Shown: positions 23,111 to 36,953 of the stretch, piece after piece | How the letters are laid out: each line of letters begins with the position of its first letter | Position numbering within the stretch: position 1 is the stretch's first letter | DNA from: Lutjanus erythropterus | Taxonomy: Eukaryota > Chordata > Actinopteri > Lutjaniformes > Lutjanidae | Assembly (NCBI GenBank): GCA_020091685.1 | Contig: CM034591.1 | Span: forward strand, 29,120,555 to 29,184,554 | Length of the DNA: 64,000 nucleotides | Direction of reading: 5' to 3' | Made by a program: the position numbers and the translations under genes | The notes under the pieces: generated by a model | Database searches by the model: none | Seen by the model: only the letters and a program-made list of their open reading frames with translations | Told to the model about the DNA's origin: nothing

Positions 23111-24241
23111 GGGATAGTTAGAACATTTGGAGATTGTATGAGGTATTTATCCATAGTTAGTGTATTACCTACAGTAGGTTGCAGGCGACACACCACCAGT
23201 TTGGAGAACCAGCAGGAGTACTGGTCTATGAAGCTAAGCAATGTACTGCTGTGGACGGGGTAACCAGGTATCCCACTGCATGTGGGGCTGTACAGCAGTT
23301 TGCCCACACGGTCCACGTACTGAGACCATATCGCAGATTTTGGCTGTAAAGAAAGCCGGGAAGGGCTGCATTCGATGTCAGGTGCAGGTTAACCTGTCAT
23401 GGTCCATGCTACCTATTGCCAAGACGAGGACAATTGTGAGTTGTGACAAAATCACAACCCGTGCAGCTTTAAATAGAATATGATGGGGAAAAAAACACAA
23501 ATAAATGGAAATGCAGCTACAACAAAGACTGGGAAACTACTTATATATTGTTTGTTGTGTGCTGCTGAATCAACCAGCGGGCAAAACATTGAGCTGTTAC
23601 AAGCTAATGGGAGGAAGAGAAATGTTTTAATATCAAAATTTTAGACTACTTCTCGGTATTGGTAACACGTCCCACACAAACTCCGTGTTGCACATTTGGT
23701 TTGTTGTGATTTAATCACTCTGAGACAAACTCAGCAGCAAAATGTATTTAAGCCACTTAAAAGAGACCCACCTAAAGAGAAATCAGTGTCAAGTGTGTGC
23801 CATATTCAGAATATATTCACCACTTAATCTAGTTGTCAGACAGCTTTCTCCACCAGAAAACTAAAGTTCTAGCGCTCTCCCCAAAGCAACCAGACTCCTT
23901 TGGCAAAAAGGAGGAGGTCATTTTACCTCGCAGAACACATTTGTTAGTCTGCACTGCCTCAGTGGCTTAATCTGTTGTGTTACTGTGTGACTTTGGTGTT
24001 TTAAAAGGTTAGTTCAGATTCACTAAAGTCACACAGGAACAAAATTATTTTTCTTAGATGGGCCTTTTTTAAGTGGCTAAATGCGTTTTGCTGCTGAACC
24101 TGTCCACAGCAGTACATTGCTTAGCTTCCTACACCAGTCTGCTGCTTCTTTAAACTAAAGAGCATGCTGACCACCACCACATATACTGACTATAGATAAA
24201 TACCTCATACAACCCCACTTTCAGAAAATCTGAATTATTCC
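23111..24241. mobile_element. Long foldback element, copy 2
   Basis: 1,131 bp. Left end gggatagtt...gattgtatgaggtattta and right end aaatacctcatacaacccc...ctgaattattcc mirror each other. The internal markers ctgctgtggac (near 23248) and gtccacagcag (near 24100) do too. It is about 300 bp longer than the copy at 9257; the extra part lies around 23260-23650 and holds a spurious 80-codon ORF. Confidence 0.7.
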
Positions 24242-25098
24242 ACTGAGGACAGGACGCACAAGGAATTCACCAGTTTCTTGTTTGAGGTTTTTACATGCAT
24301 CTGATTTTCTCGTTCACTCTCATGTATTCTTGTCTGCCAGGCAGTGAGTGAGGGGGCAGCAGGGCATGCTGGGTTATGGGAACAGCGAGGAGACGACACA
24401 GTCACACACCTCAGAGCGGATACAGTCCTGCTCTGATGTCTCTGGCTGGAGCTGTTAGCGGAAGCTGCAGTGCCAGAACCAACTCTGGAAGAGGACACGG
24501 GAAATGAGGAGATGGGTCCACTGAGCTATGTTATCACTGGTGCTCAGACTGGAGAGTGTGTGTTTGTGTATGCATGGGTGTGTGTGTCTGTCTTTAGAAC
24601 GGACAGACTGACTGACCGTCGATCCCCTGCTGTATGCATGATTTGTCCCATTCTTCACCCGGCAACACTATGTAAGCAGCAGCTCTCAGGGCCAGAGGAG
24701 TCACTGACAGGATGTGTCAACCAGTTTGTCTGAACAGGACGGAGGGGACAGAGACAGAAAGAAGAGCTGAACCCATGGTGCTGCATTTGACTCACTTTCT
24801 AAACTAAACTGTGTGATCTGTCATAATATAACCAAGTAGATTTTTTTTTACTTGGAGTGTGAGCAGAGTAATGCAACACAGGGCTGCCACTTTCAAATGA
24901 ATAAGAAATCTATTAAGTATTAGTAAATCATATATTAACCATTAATAAAGGCACTAGTTAAAACCTGTAAATCCATTATAAAGGGTGCTCTATTAGAAAG
25001 CAGTACTACAACATGTTTTGTTTGAGAATAAGAGAGTTTAAGTCCAAAGTCATAAAATCATTAAGGACCCTACAGATATATTTATATTTGTTATAGCT

Positions 25099-25830
25099 TT
25101 AAACAACCAGTGTGAAGGATTTAGTGCATCTAATGGTGAGCTTGCAGACTGCAGACACCTCCTATTCATATACCATATGCTGAAGAGTGGACGGAGCTTC
25201 CAGGTTTGAAAAGTGAATGCAGAGGTACCTTAAACCTGCATTCTCCCTAATGGCCAGCTGGGGGCGACTCCACTGGCTGCAAAAAGAAGTCTAATCGTAT
25301 GTACCCTACATACAATTATACATACAAAAGAATTGCTCTATTTCTCCTTTGATTTATGACACATTTATGGTCTCAGTCACCAGTTTCAAGTCTTCTTCTG
25401 TACACCATTTTGAAAATTTTAGTCCCATGTATATAAAGCAGGATGTGCTTTGGGACGTGGCTACAGTGTGATCGGCAGGTCATTCTCAGTGAGTCTGACC
25501 AACGCCACACACAGAGCTCACGAAACTCAGGTGAAACTGTCAAACTAGGCAGTGATGATCAAACATTGCCTATTTCTCGCCAAATTGTTTTCAGAAACAT
25601 ATTTTAGTGACTGTTTAGTTGTAATATGAGTTGTATTGTTGTATATTTACCTGCTTAACAGACAAGTTAAAACCAAGCACCACCCAAGTCACAGTACATC
25701 ACCTACCAGCTCCACACTCTTTCAGTACTACGCACCCCCTGGTTACACAAAACCAAGATGGCAGCCCCCATAATGCCAAACTGGAGACTTTAGAACCATA
25801 AACCAGCAGGTCACCTCACGGTTGATTCAC
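25099..25830. repeat. Dispersed repeat, copy 1 of a ~700-bp pair
   Basis: Begins ccagtgtgaaggatttagtg and includes gggggcgactccactggctg, tctcagtcaccagtttcaag and aaaccaagcaccacccaagt followed by cacagtacatcacc. All but the first recur in the same order at 28690-29340. The leading motif also occurs at 47595. Non-coding. Confidence 0.75.
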
Positions 25831-25866
25831 ACATGCAATGAAGATTAAATAATAGGTCTGCACACT

Positions 25867-26100
25867 GTGGCCTCCCTTTCTCTATCTTCATTTCTACTTT
25901 TTGTTGGCAGAGCACCTGCCTCGATTGATTTTTGGATGTGTGCGACTACAACAAGTTGTTCATTGGTTCACACTTGCTCTCATTCCAAGTGTGTAGGAGA
26001 AACTGTAGTAACCTTGGCCCTATCTAGATCTAGTGTTTGGTTTGTCAGCTCTGGGCTATTGTAGAATCATGGCCATGCAACATGATAGCCTCCATAGAGG
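25867..26100. repeat. Dispersed repeat fragment related to 47595-47790
   Basis: Shares the order 'gtaggagaaactgtagtaac ... ctatctagatctagtgtttg ... gctctgggctattgtag ... catggccatg' with the copy in kcnk2 intron 1. Probably the second half of the ccagtgtg(t)aggatttagtg repeat. Confidence 0.55.
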
Positions 26101-28689
26101 AAGATCTTCATCATCTGTAGATATACGCAGCTCATTCTGAGGTAACAAAACCATAATGATTTTTATTTTCATGTAATTATACACTAATGAAAACTAATGA
26201 CTATTATATTCCATTTTTGTCATATTCTGCTCATAGATCCCCATAAATTACAGACTGGATCTTCAACTACAAATGCACAGTATTTCATATTGCTGCTGAC
26301 ACTATGCCGTCATTCTTATCATCATTTGGCCGGACACAGGTGTGTCTTCAAGGAGGCACTCTCAGTACTTAGTATAGAGAACACTGATATCAGTTGGCAT
26401 ATTAGCACTTTCAGTTCCCTTGTCTTCAAGTCAAACTTTTCTGTTTTGTTTTGTTTTTTTTAGTAAATACCCCACTCATGAGTTTTGAGACTTGAGACTA
26501 CATGTCTTAACAAAGGCAGTTGTTAACTGGGTTGTTATTACATTAAACACCATCACATCAAGTGTCATTTTGTGGTGGTGGTGATGTTGAAGTCACGCAA
26601 ATTTTTTTCATTTACAGCCCAACTTAAGTTTTTTACTTTTTACTTTTTACTGGTAATTGCATTTACAATTACACTGGAAAATCCTAATGGCTTTTGGCAG
26701 AGAGAACTAGAGTGACACCTTGACTTTTTAGTCAACTACAAAGCTCCAAAATGGAACTCCATACAACCAGTTTGTAATGCAGGCTTCCTGATAAAAATGT
26801 AAGATAACTTGTGAAGTTAGTGTGTTATTATCTTAAAACTGACAAACCTCCTCTGGAGTAAACATCACACATCTGTTTTGACAGGCTGAGTAATACTAAT
26901 CATGACTAGTCCGTTGAATATTGGTGGCACACCCCTTTAAAACTGACCAATTCATCACATGCCAGCCCAACAAAATCTAAAAGGAAACAAGGAAACTGGC
27001 ACCACACGGTAAAGTAAAGGTCTTGAAATCTGGTTGCTTCTGGTCTTTTGGTTTTGTTAAGCCTGCATGTGATGGGGTTGGCATGCTCAAAGCCACAGAG
27101 ACACCTGGCATCTGCGGCAGGTTAAATGAAGCACATGTCCTGTTGAAGTTGTGTCTGTCTGGCTGCTGTTAAGGGCGACCTGCCAATGTATCTGAGTGTC
27201 TGAGTCCTCTGTGAGAAAAGACAGTAAGGCTAGAAGGAGAAAGAGGCCACTGGAGAAGAGACATGATAAGGAAGGATCTCAGGAGGAAAAAAAGATAAAT
27301 GGCTGAAGAATAACCCAACCATGCTGTCTTAACTTCACAATGACGCTATTGTATGTTTGACTTTCACAGGACTACCTCCCTACACTCACCACCTCCTCTC
27401 GAGAACTCAGAGAAGGAGCTATTTTTAATAACCAGTGTCCCCAGGCTCTTTACAGCTCACAGTACCTTTCTGGCAAAGAATCGCCTACACATGCACAGAA
27501 CTAAAAATAGAAAGCTTTAGAATGAAATCAACATAAAAGCCGCTGGATGCTTCAGTTCATGTGACTTCTGTAGTTGCAATGTTTTGAAACATTAACGTCC
27601 CTCGGGGAAATTATTCTCAAAGACTCGCAGCATGGTTCATACATAGAACCAGTGCTCAGCTCCATGAACCTGCTTGCTTTCTGTGAAATTTCAACTTATA
27701 GAGATATTTAGATAGTATTGGTTTTATTTTGTGAGATTTTAAGGTCTCAGCTGCAGACACATATTTATTAGTGGTGCTCAGAGCAAAATTATATTTAAAA
27801 AACTCTGCAGCAACACGTCTTTTCAAGAACAGTGTCCCAATTATTCTGGATTATCCACTATTTTTTTTGTAATCTATGTGACCTCTGAATGTGTCCTGCA
27901 CTGGAGCAGGTTCCTGAGCATGTCATACTGATGTGACCCAGTGGTACAACCTCCCATAAGCCACCAGACCAGAGGATGGGCAAGGTACTCAACTGAACCA
28001 ACAACTGAGCTGCTTGTAGTGTAAACAGTAGTATAAGTGGATAAAATGCAGGGCTTTTGTGTATATTTTAGACCAGTTTACTTATTATTTGTTTTGTTGA
28101 TAATATTATATTGATAAATATCTCTTTTCTGATATCTTTTAGCATTTTTTTCTTTTAACAACCCAACAGAATAACTTAAACACACTCATCATTACCAAAA
28201 TAAGAATAATGATTCATTATCACAGAGCTTAAGAAGTCACACAAGTGTGGCTTACCACAGTAACTAGACTACTATTTTTAAGTAATTTTTGACCATAATT
28301 TGAGATTTCATATGTTAATTATGACAACATTTCACACAAATGTCTAGCCGGATAAGATGATATAGTAATGCCATTTTATATCCTGAAGGTCAAAGGTCAG
28401 CTTCACAGTGACATCATAATGTTCAGCTCTCTATCAGCCCTCTGTACTCTTCTGTATAGTCTAAGTAAAGGCAGCATGTTTTTCACTGGAAATTATTCAC
28501 TGTAATCTCATATCAATATATTGATAACTTCCATTTTGCCAAAAAATATACACAATACTTTTATTAAATTCCTTCAAATTCTTCACTACAAACATTACAT
28601 CTGCACAGACAAGCAACTTGACGGGCTGATGATAGAAAAGAGCAGTGAGGCGGTAACTCTAGTTGGAGCTATGCTTATTTTCTTTCTTG

Positions 28690-29340
28690 CAGAGATTAAC
28701 AAGAAGAGAGTAGAGGTGTACAGCACTTCTGTGTTTAAAAGTGCTTTAAACCTGAATTCTATCTGATAGCCAGTAGGGGGAGACTCCACTGGTTGCAATA
28801 AAATTTCTGATTGCGTGGCCCTACTTCTGACTTCAGTTATGACCTCAGGTAATAGTTTTCTAATGACTTTATGGTCTCATTCACCAGTTTCGAGTCTTCT
28901 TCTACACAGCATGAGTAAAATAGTTTAGAGTAAAATAGTTGATAAAGCAGTTTATGCTTTAGCGTGGGATTACCATGTGGTTGACAATTCATTATCAGTG
29001 AGTCTGTCCAACATTCATGGTTCACAAAACTCAGATCATACAGTATATTGATCAAGATTCTGTTACTGTGTTGTCTATTTCTTGCTTCAGAAACATATTT
29101 TAGGGACTGTTTAGCTCTAATCCGAGAAAGATCATGATCAGGCAGGCTGTCATTATTTCCTGCTGAATGGATTAGCTAAACCAAGCACCACCCAAGTCAC
29201 AGTACATCACCCACCAGCTCTACGCTCTCATTGGTACTGTGCATGCTCTGGTTGCACAAAACCAAGACAGCAACCACCCTAAATGCCAAACTCAAGACTT
29301 TGAAATGGTAGTCCACAAACCAGTGGGTGAAATCATGATG
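28690..29340. repeat. Dispersed repeat, copy 2 of a ~700-bp pair
   Basis: Diverged copy of 25230-25830 in the same orientation, recognised by gggggagactccactggttg, tctcattcaccagtttcgag, cagaaacatattttagggac and aaaccaagcaccacccaagt. Small deletions and substitutions separate the copies. Confidence 0.75.
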
Positions 29341-32300
29341 GCTCTGTTCCCTAATTTTACTATCTGTGACCTTTACATCTAGATACTGTTACAAGAGTGT
29401 GGTATCAATACTGTCATCTAATGTTCCTCAAGAAAGCAAATCAGCCTATTTCCCAAAATGCTGTACTATTTCTTTAAGACATGCAAAAATACTTAAAATA
29501 TGGTCATTGTTACAGTTGTCAACCCCTGCACATACATCATTCTGCACAGTGAACCTCAAACAAATGAAGTAACATTAAGAACAAGACATTTTGAGCAACC
29601 AGCTTTCTCTTGCAGAACTGATTTTAATGAAATCATATCCAGTCCTGTGGCTCCTACATTACTCCTGCCCTCTCAACCTTAGCTGGCTAGATGGACTTTT
29701 ACAATGGAAAAATATCATGGTGAAATGAGCCAGTGTACTGTATCTGTCTGACTGTGTGCTGTTGATTCTGGTCTGCACATCCTGCTTTGATAACTTTACC
29801 TCACGCATCATAAGACCTGCTGCCACTGGCCCGTCACACTCATCAGACCACTCTATCATCCAGGAAGTTTAAACACTAATAATTACTCAGTGGCTCACCC
29901 GCTGTGAACTGTGTGAATGAAGAGAACATACTGATTTATGTGCTTAATAAAGCACACTTATGTCTAATGGTGGTGAGCATGAGTTGGTCACTACATGTCT
30001 GGGAGAAATCTTAAAGCTCTCTGAATTCCTCTATAACTTAGAGCAACAAGCAAAGTTAAGAATTTAACATCCCAAAACTGCTTCATCTGGACAGTGTGAG
30101 GGTGGTTTGATCAGATTCTACTGACAGTGACTAAACAACCCTCCAACAACCATGAGAGTTTAATTCAAATGTTTCTGAATTATATGTTGTTGTTTTTTGC
30201 CATGAATCAGTGCATTATTTTTGAGCTACATCTTGACCTTTAACCAGCCTAAATTTGTTTTGATCCTATTTGCATCAAACTATTTGCGTGTATATACAAA
30301 TATACACACCGATAACACTGGATAACTTTGATACTGAAGAAAACCTGGAAATGTGATGATCTTCAGACAAGTCATAAGGAGCGACTTTTTTTTTTTTTTT
30401 ATGGTTTCTGAGTTAATTTTTGGAGGTTTATTTGTGATGGACATCAGAGATAATGTCACACAAAATCAATAAAAAAAATATTGTATCTGTGTGTTCAGAT
30501 TTGCTCAAGCTGCAGGCGGCAGCTTGATCAAATTTGATCTAGACAATGAAGATAAGGCTGTATGCAGGCTGAGTCAGGATAAACTGACATGTTTTTTGAT
30601 CAGAGCAATGTGTAACCACATTCAGGACAGGCATGTGGATGTTAACCTGCAGGCTGCTGCTGCTGCTAGCACTGCTAACATTAGCTACACTGTGGTGCAG
30701 ATAACATTAGCTGCAGCCAAATGATGTTGTTCACCCACAGATGTGGTGATCTTGCTCAGCCTTAAAAGATAATGCATTTAATGAAGTGGCTCATAAAGCA
30801 TGGCACCAAGTGCCACACATTTCAGTAGTGATTAAAATGTATTATTTAAGGTTATTTAAGGTTTTAAAGTATCTGAACTGCCTCCACAAGATTTGTGTCA
30901 CAGCCTCTGCTGCAGCTTCGTCTGTTGGCTGTGAGCCAAATCAGCAGTCAACAGACAAGTACCAGCATGCACCTGTACCCTTCACCCCACACTGTATCTC
31001 TGCCTCATGTTTCTAAGAGCATGAAGATGTTGTTTTTGGCTGCAATAATGTAGAATTACACTCCAGGGTGTGTCAGAACAGTTTGTTGGATATGGTCACC
31101 AGACCATGTAGACACTTTTCAGCCTGGTGTTTCTGTTTAAGCTTTGCAAATCTTTAAATGAAACAATCAAGAAATCCAGAATTTACACACCACTTGCACA
31201 TGCTGTAATTTTTGAGTAGAATTGAAGATTTTATATCACTGCTGAGGAATGATAGAATTGCAGCTAATGAGTCTGAACATTTTCTGCAATAAAGATGAAA
31301 GAGCTTAGGATCTTCTTTTGTTTGTGATATTCTGCAAAGACCACAGCATACTTTGAATAACACAGTAAACAGAGAAATAATTGAAATCTGCTATATTTTC
31401 AAGTAATATATTGTACAAAAACTTTGTTACATTGTGTTTAGATAAGCTCTACAGACATTATTGTTACAGTGTGTTCTGTCAGACTCACATCAGTGTAGAA
31501 ACACTTTAGAAAAATAGTTTTCATGATCATTGTCATAAAAAGCATGAACATATCTAGCACATTAGCAGAAAATGAAAAAAGAGTTAGTTTCATTTTAGCA
31601 CAGCTAAATAAGATGATTGTGTAACATCTTATGAATAGCAAAGAGAGAAGGCAAAGGCAGACCAACCAGCCACGACACAGTGTAATACCACTACTGTTTC
31701 CATTCATTGTTAGTACTGAGCCATACAGATGCCTATGGTAAAAGTCAAAAAGTCTAAATCCCTAAATCTCTAAATCTTTCTGTTAGTTCAGTTAGGATGT
31801 CCAGTGGGCTGCCTCATTAGGACATATAATAGAATTAAAAGAATTTCTCACAGATGCAAGTCAATTAAGATTGAAAAAAGATCAAATAATTGGAACTGTA
31901 CTGGATTCTTACAGCAAGTTTTCTGATTCTCATTACCTGGTCTCAGAAAATTGGTACAAAAAAGCTGCACCACAGACTTTATTCTAGTTTTCATTGTTGT
32001 TACACTCACTAGATTGTTGTCAACCTACCCTAGCCATCAGATATGAATTAGTTTCGTGTGTGTTGGTGATAATCTAAGGGTTAAATTCTCTTGCTTGGAT
32101 TGTTAAAGAGAAAAGGTTGTGTGTTAAACCGCATTGTTGTTGTTAATGCCACATAACAAAAAAATTGAAGCCTTCTGATTGGATGGACTGATTAGCTGTG
32201 GAAGCTTTAATGTGTTGTTACAATCAGAGGCTGTTAAATCAAAGTGCATTTTCAACGGCAGGCGTACACACGTGGAAGAAACCCTCAATGTGTGTGTGTG

Positions 32301-34150
32301 TGTATCTGTATCTGTGTGTATTTGAATGCATTTGTGTACCTATCCAACGGTGGACCTCATCATGGTCAGCATGGTCACACAGGACCATGAAGCCAACAGG
32401 GGACATTTTTGGGTCCCCTACTGGTCTTGCTTTAAATCATGTTAAAATCATGTCTAACGCCCTCTGGTGATTTTTTTTAACTTTAGCCAAGAGGGGACCA
32501 ACAGTCTCATAAGTCTATACTCAGAGGTGCCCCTATAGGCTGGAACAGAGACTTTAAAGGCTCACTTGTGTATGTATGCGCATGTGTGTATAATCTGGAC
32601 ATTTAAATGGAATTTATTATTGTCCTATAACATTTAAACTTTCATGACGTGTCAATGTGCAAATCCACATGTGTGAATCCTCCTATCAAACCATAAAATC
32701 TCAACAATGTAAACAAGTTTTCTCACACTCTTGTCCTTCAGGTCATACATGACCACAGTGAATTCACTGCACCAGAGGACAATAACGGATAGAGATTATG
32801 TATTTCCTTGTAATTTAGGAGTTGTTTGCAAAAAAAAAAAGGAAAACAAACGCTCTTAAACACCTTGTAGCACCACTCAGAAATGCAGTTCACTGTGATT
32901 ACAGTAGCTTTGGATTGGTCAGCAGAGTTAACAGAAACATTTGCCGGGGTAGCAGCTACAAAATTTATCAGAGGCCAGTGTGATATCCATAAATTGTTAA
33001 AAATATTCACAATTCAGTGGTTCAAAGGGGCACTGCATCATTCATATGTGACTGTATCAAGAACATGTGAACATTTTGCTTCTAGCCACTAAAACAGATA
33101 AAACAGTCAAACCTGCAACAGTTTTACTTAAACCACTGAACCATATCAATCATATTATTACAGAAAAGACAACGGATGAATATGGCAACATGTGGACACA
33201 GGCCAGCACAACATCATGAGTGTGAACAATTGATTTGATATAAAACGCCTCATTTCCCTCCATTGAAATAAATGAATGAATGAATGTTACTAATACACAA
33301 AAACAGGTATGAATAACTCGTTCAATCAGTTGTACACCTCACAGTGTGTTGTGTTTGGCCTTGATTTGGCAAAGTAAAAAGTTTTAAGGCACAGCAATGG
33401 TTTGACAAATCTCCTCATAATTTCTTTTGAAACTACATCCAGAGTCAGAGAAACACAATTTGGTCACTTTGAACTGCATCCACCTTCTCCCTCGTCTCTA
33501 AAACTAAAAAGAGTTTGTGGCAAATATCATTCAGTGATGCCTTCTGTTGAAACCAAAATGTTGAGAATGACATGATAAAGAGACCTACATTAAGAGTAAA
33601 GGACTGAAGGACATTGCTACCACTGAAACCACCGTAGTCAAACTCTTTGAATTATTAGCTCTGACCAGAAACTACACTCTCTCCAATTTAAAGGCAAGAT
33701 AGAGACAGAGCTCTTTAGTTACTCAAGAGCACGTTTGAATGGTGGGAAGGAAGTTATACTGACAACAAAGCAAAATAATAAAAGCATAACTGAAAATAAC
33801 GGCACTAAACGTGTATATTAGAGCACTTAACTACTCCATATGTCCCACAAAGCTTCTAGCTTCTAGCTTTTGTAGTACAATATAGCACACTGCTTCATCT
33901 GATAATAGTTGTAGTTCAAATAACTTCATATCCCACCATCTCACAATCTCTTTACATTCTGCAGTCATTTAGCACAAAATCATCTCTCCCCATCAGAGTC
34001 CACCATCTTTGTAGTTTAGACATCCTGCGTCAATTTTGATATCATGTCATCCCACCATATACATAACATTTACTGTTAAAAGCCTACTGTGACTATCAGT
34101 GTCAGTTTGCATTTATATGGAAAAAATGCTTCGTAAAACCAGATAACAAA

Positions 34151-34821
34151 TAGGGAGGCAAAGTCCCTCCCCCGTTGTTCCCCATGGGACCTTATTTCAG
34201 AGAATATGTGAGCATTAGTCAATGACAAGAGACGATTTTTTTTTTATCCTGCTTGATTTGTGCCACAAATTATACATATGATGTATGTCAATTTAAAAGA
34301 TAAATTTACAAGTTGAGACAGTCTCAGTTTGTTGTAGTTTAGTTTAGTTTTGTGTGAAACCGCTCAGTGAACTACATCTCTCGTTTCACACAATATTCCT
34401 CATCACATTAACACAACCCTAACATCACCGTCTCTTGTAATGTTATCTTACATTAAGTGTTTTATACAGTGATTCCTGGTGCATTTAACAGCCGGAAAGT
34501 GAAAGAACAAGCAAGACCTGTTTCTCCTGTGAGAAATATCCCGGTATGAAAACAAATAGACATTGTAGCTTAAGTGGCTAACCTCAGCTCTTGAAAGGAG
34601 AAAGTCATGATACCACTTAGACAACTTATGGATGTGTAGTTTCTCTGATTACATATGTTCACAGTCTTATACTTCAACAGTTTGATGAAAAACTGGGACT
34701 TTCTTGACTTGTAAACGATCTTTTAAATTAACTTCATATGTGTAATTCATGACACAAGTCAAAGGGGGTCAAAAAATATTCAAAATAAGGTCCCATGGTA
34801 GTCCACCAGTCTGCCTCTCTA
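34151..34821. mobile_element. Inverted-repeat element, ~670 bp
   Basis: Left end tagggaggcaaagtccctcc followed by ccatgggaccttattt (34182-34197). The right end has the mirror aaataaggtcccatgg (near 34783) followed by ctgcctctcta. Arms are about 45 bp. A clear target duplication was not found. The interior is non-coding. Confidence 0.6.
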
Positions 34822-35087
34822 ATTCCACCATCCATGATTTGATCTCAGCCAGGGACCTTTGTAGCATTTATACTATCAACAGCCAGATAAAGAAAGAAAA
34901 TGCCCCCCCCAAAAAAAACAAAATTATTCAGAAGTTGCTGCAAACACAGAGAGGCATTGTGGGAATTCTTCTGACTTTTAGATATTAAGTCATTCCATTT
35001 TATGTACATGGTATGTTGGAAATTTGTTTTGTCCTTTAGCAGGGGTTAACTTGTTGATCCCAAACTGTCATCAATGGGTTAATTTTT

Positions 35088-35364
35088 TTTATTCCAAGAA
35101 GTTTTAATTTTTTCAACAGGATCAGCTCATGTCCTATATGTTCTTCATCTTGTTATTTGCTTGACTGGTGGGATGAAGGGAGTGAAGTGAGAGAGAAGTG
35201 TCCCATTATCAAAATCCACTTAAGTTTACATCTCTGTAGAGGAGTGATGATGTCCCTGCTGGGTCACATTCTCATTCTTACTTGATTTGTGAATAAAAAC
35301 ACTCTATTTGGTCAAACAGGGAAGACCTTGGAAAGACCTTGTAAGGGTGTTGACCATCCTCTTT
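35088..35364 (-). other. kcnk2: kcnk2 proximal 3' UTR
   Basis: Sequence immediately downstream of the kcnk2 stop on the minus strand. A minus-strand AATAAA is at 35088-35093, about 270 nt after the stop, and is the nearest candidate poly(A) signal. A longer 3' UTR running further left cannot be excluded. Confidence 0.4.
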
Positions 35365-35703
35365 CTACTTGACGTGTTCAATGACTGAAAGATCTCCTTT
35401 CTCTGGGTCCAAACCGTTCATGAACAAACCTCCATTTCTCGCCAGAGGTGTTGTCAGGCCCTGAGGCCCGGTCTCCCTCTCGTTCTTGTCCCGTTCATCG
35501 TTAAAACTGGCTGACACGGTCCTCTTGGGCAGAGTGAGCTCAGGGGCAGGGCTGAATCCCAGATCCGTGGACAGTTTGCGTTTAATGGAGGCGGCACGCT
35601 GGAACTTATCGTAGATCTCAACGCTCACACGTCGACGAGTTTCTTTGAACTCTGCAGAGACATTGGCTGTCCACTCTGCAGCATGAGCTCGGATCTCTCC
35701 TAC
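35365..35703 (-). other. kcnk2: kcnk2 last exon: regulatory C-tail
   Basis: Encodes residues 307-418. [20 protein letters not shown] is close to human and follows directly after E306, the glutamate that acts as the intracellular proton sensor in TREK-1. RRRVS keeps the PKA-site serine 333 and KRKLS keeps serine 351. The segment around [15 protein letters not shown] corresponds to the region reported to bind AKAP150 in mammals. The distal tail diverges and is seven residues longer than human. Confidence 0.88.
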
Positions 35704-36902
35704 CTGCAAGAGAGACAGAGTTAAGTAAATAGATGTTAAGGAGGAATACGCATGGATAGTAGCCATGCACTTGAACAAGCAGTGTCTGTTTTGGTGAGTT
35801 TAATTTAAATGGCAAAATGTTGAGAAGAACATGGGGAACAGCATTTAGAAATAACCTTTAAAGGACTGCAGAACATTTTCCAGCTACCTTCTGGGCAGCT
35901 ATTTTTTTCCATTCAGTTCAGTCCAATATGAAAATCAACACAACTGTCCTAAAAAACAATGTAGACTCAAAAATAAACCCTCTAAATCATCACTGATGTC
36001 CTACTAAAAGTGTGTGGTGTTGTTTCTGAAGAGAGACCCTACACTCTGCCTGCTTTTTCTCAACATTTTGTGTTTGGGACATTTCTGGGAATCAGCCTAT
36101 TTGGTAGTAGTATGTCGTCCCCAGCCAATAACAGAACACATGTTTTGAGGTCAGAATCAAAAACACAGTAAGTGATGGTTACATCCAGTTCTCTAACTTT
36201 TTGCCCAGCTCTCTGTCTGTGAGAGCTGCACAAAGAGTTTGACACACATACACACACACACACAGGCAGAGCAGATTGAGGGTCACTTTGGCTGTTTTCA
36301 CACAAAATCCGGCATTGTGTCGAGGTGTGGGTGTGTTATTTGTGCTTTAGGATGTAACTACTGTGAAACAATCAGAAAATGGCCTTTTATTTCTCTGATT
36401 CGCTGCTTTGTTTTTGCTTTGTTTCTTGAAAAACTTTTCTTTATACCTTGAAGTACATTACTGTATAGTATTTCCAAGTGTTTCTCCACTTTCATTCAAA
36501 CTGTCACTGCTCTGAAATCTTTACTAGTCAGTGCATTCAAGGAGATTCTGACACCCAAGAGTTGCCAGTTGATGACCAAATCACATCATCAATTTTACGA
36601 TGTTTGACTGTTTTTATTTTTTGTTCTCTCAGTATGATGTTTTTTCCACGACAATGGCTATGATGTACAAATCCATGGAAAGCTCTTTATTTACAGAACC
36701 ATAAACATATTCATTTACACCCCGTCAGTATTTATAGTACACTTGTGAGTTTCGTGTTTAGCCTTTAAAAGAGAAAATACAGTACGAGAGAGAAGTGAGA
36801 CAGAGAGTTATGATGTCACTGACCAGGAAGTCAATTCAATTATATTAAAACAACAAATGTGTAACTACATAGGACTGCACAGAGTCTGATTAATCAGCTG
36901 TG

Positions 36903-36953
<51 letters not shown>

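Larger units (their letters stand above)
21231..35087. other. Convergent intergenic spacer between cenpf and kcnk2
   Basis: About 14 kb between the two gene 3' ends. It contains dispersed repeats (listed separately at 21981, 23111, 25099, 25867, 28690 and 34151) and AT-rich single-copy-looking sequence. Open frames here are below 100 codons, lack recognisable domains and mostly run through repeats. A relatively GC-rich patch lies at 24340-24760. No tRNA, rRNA or recognised protein gene was found. Confidence 0.6.
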
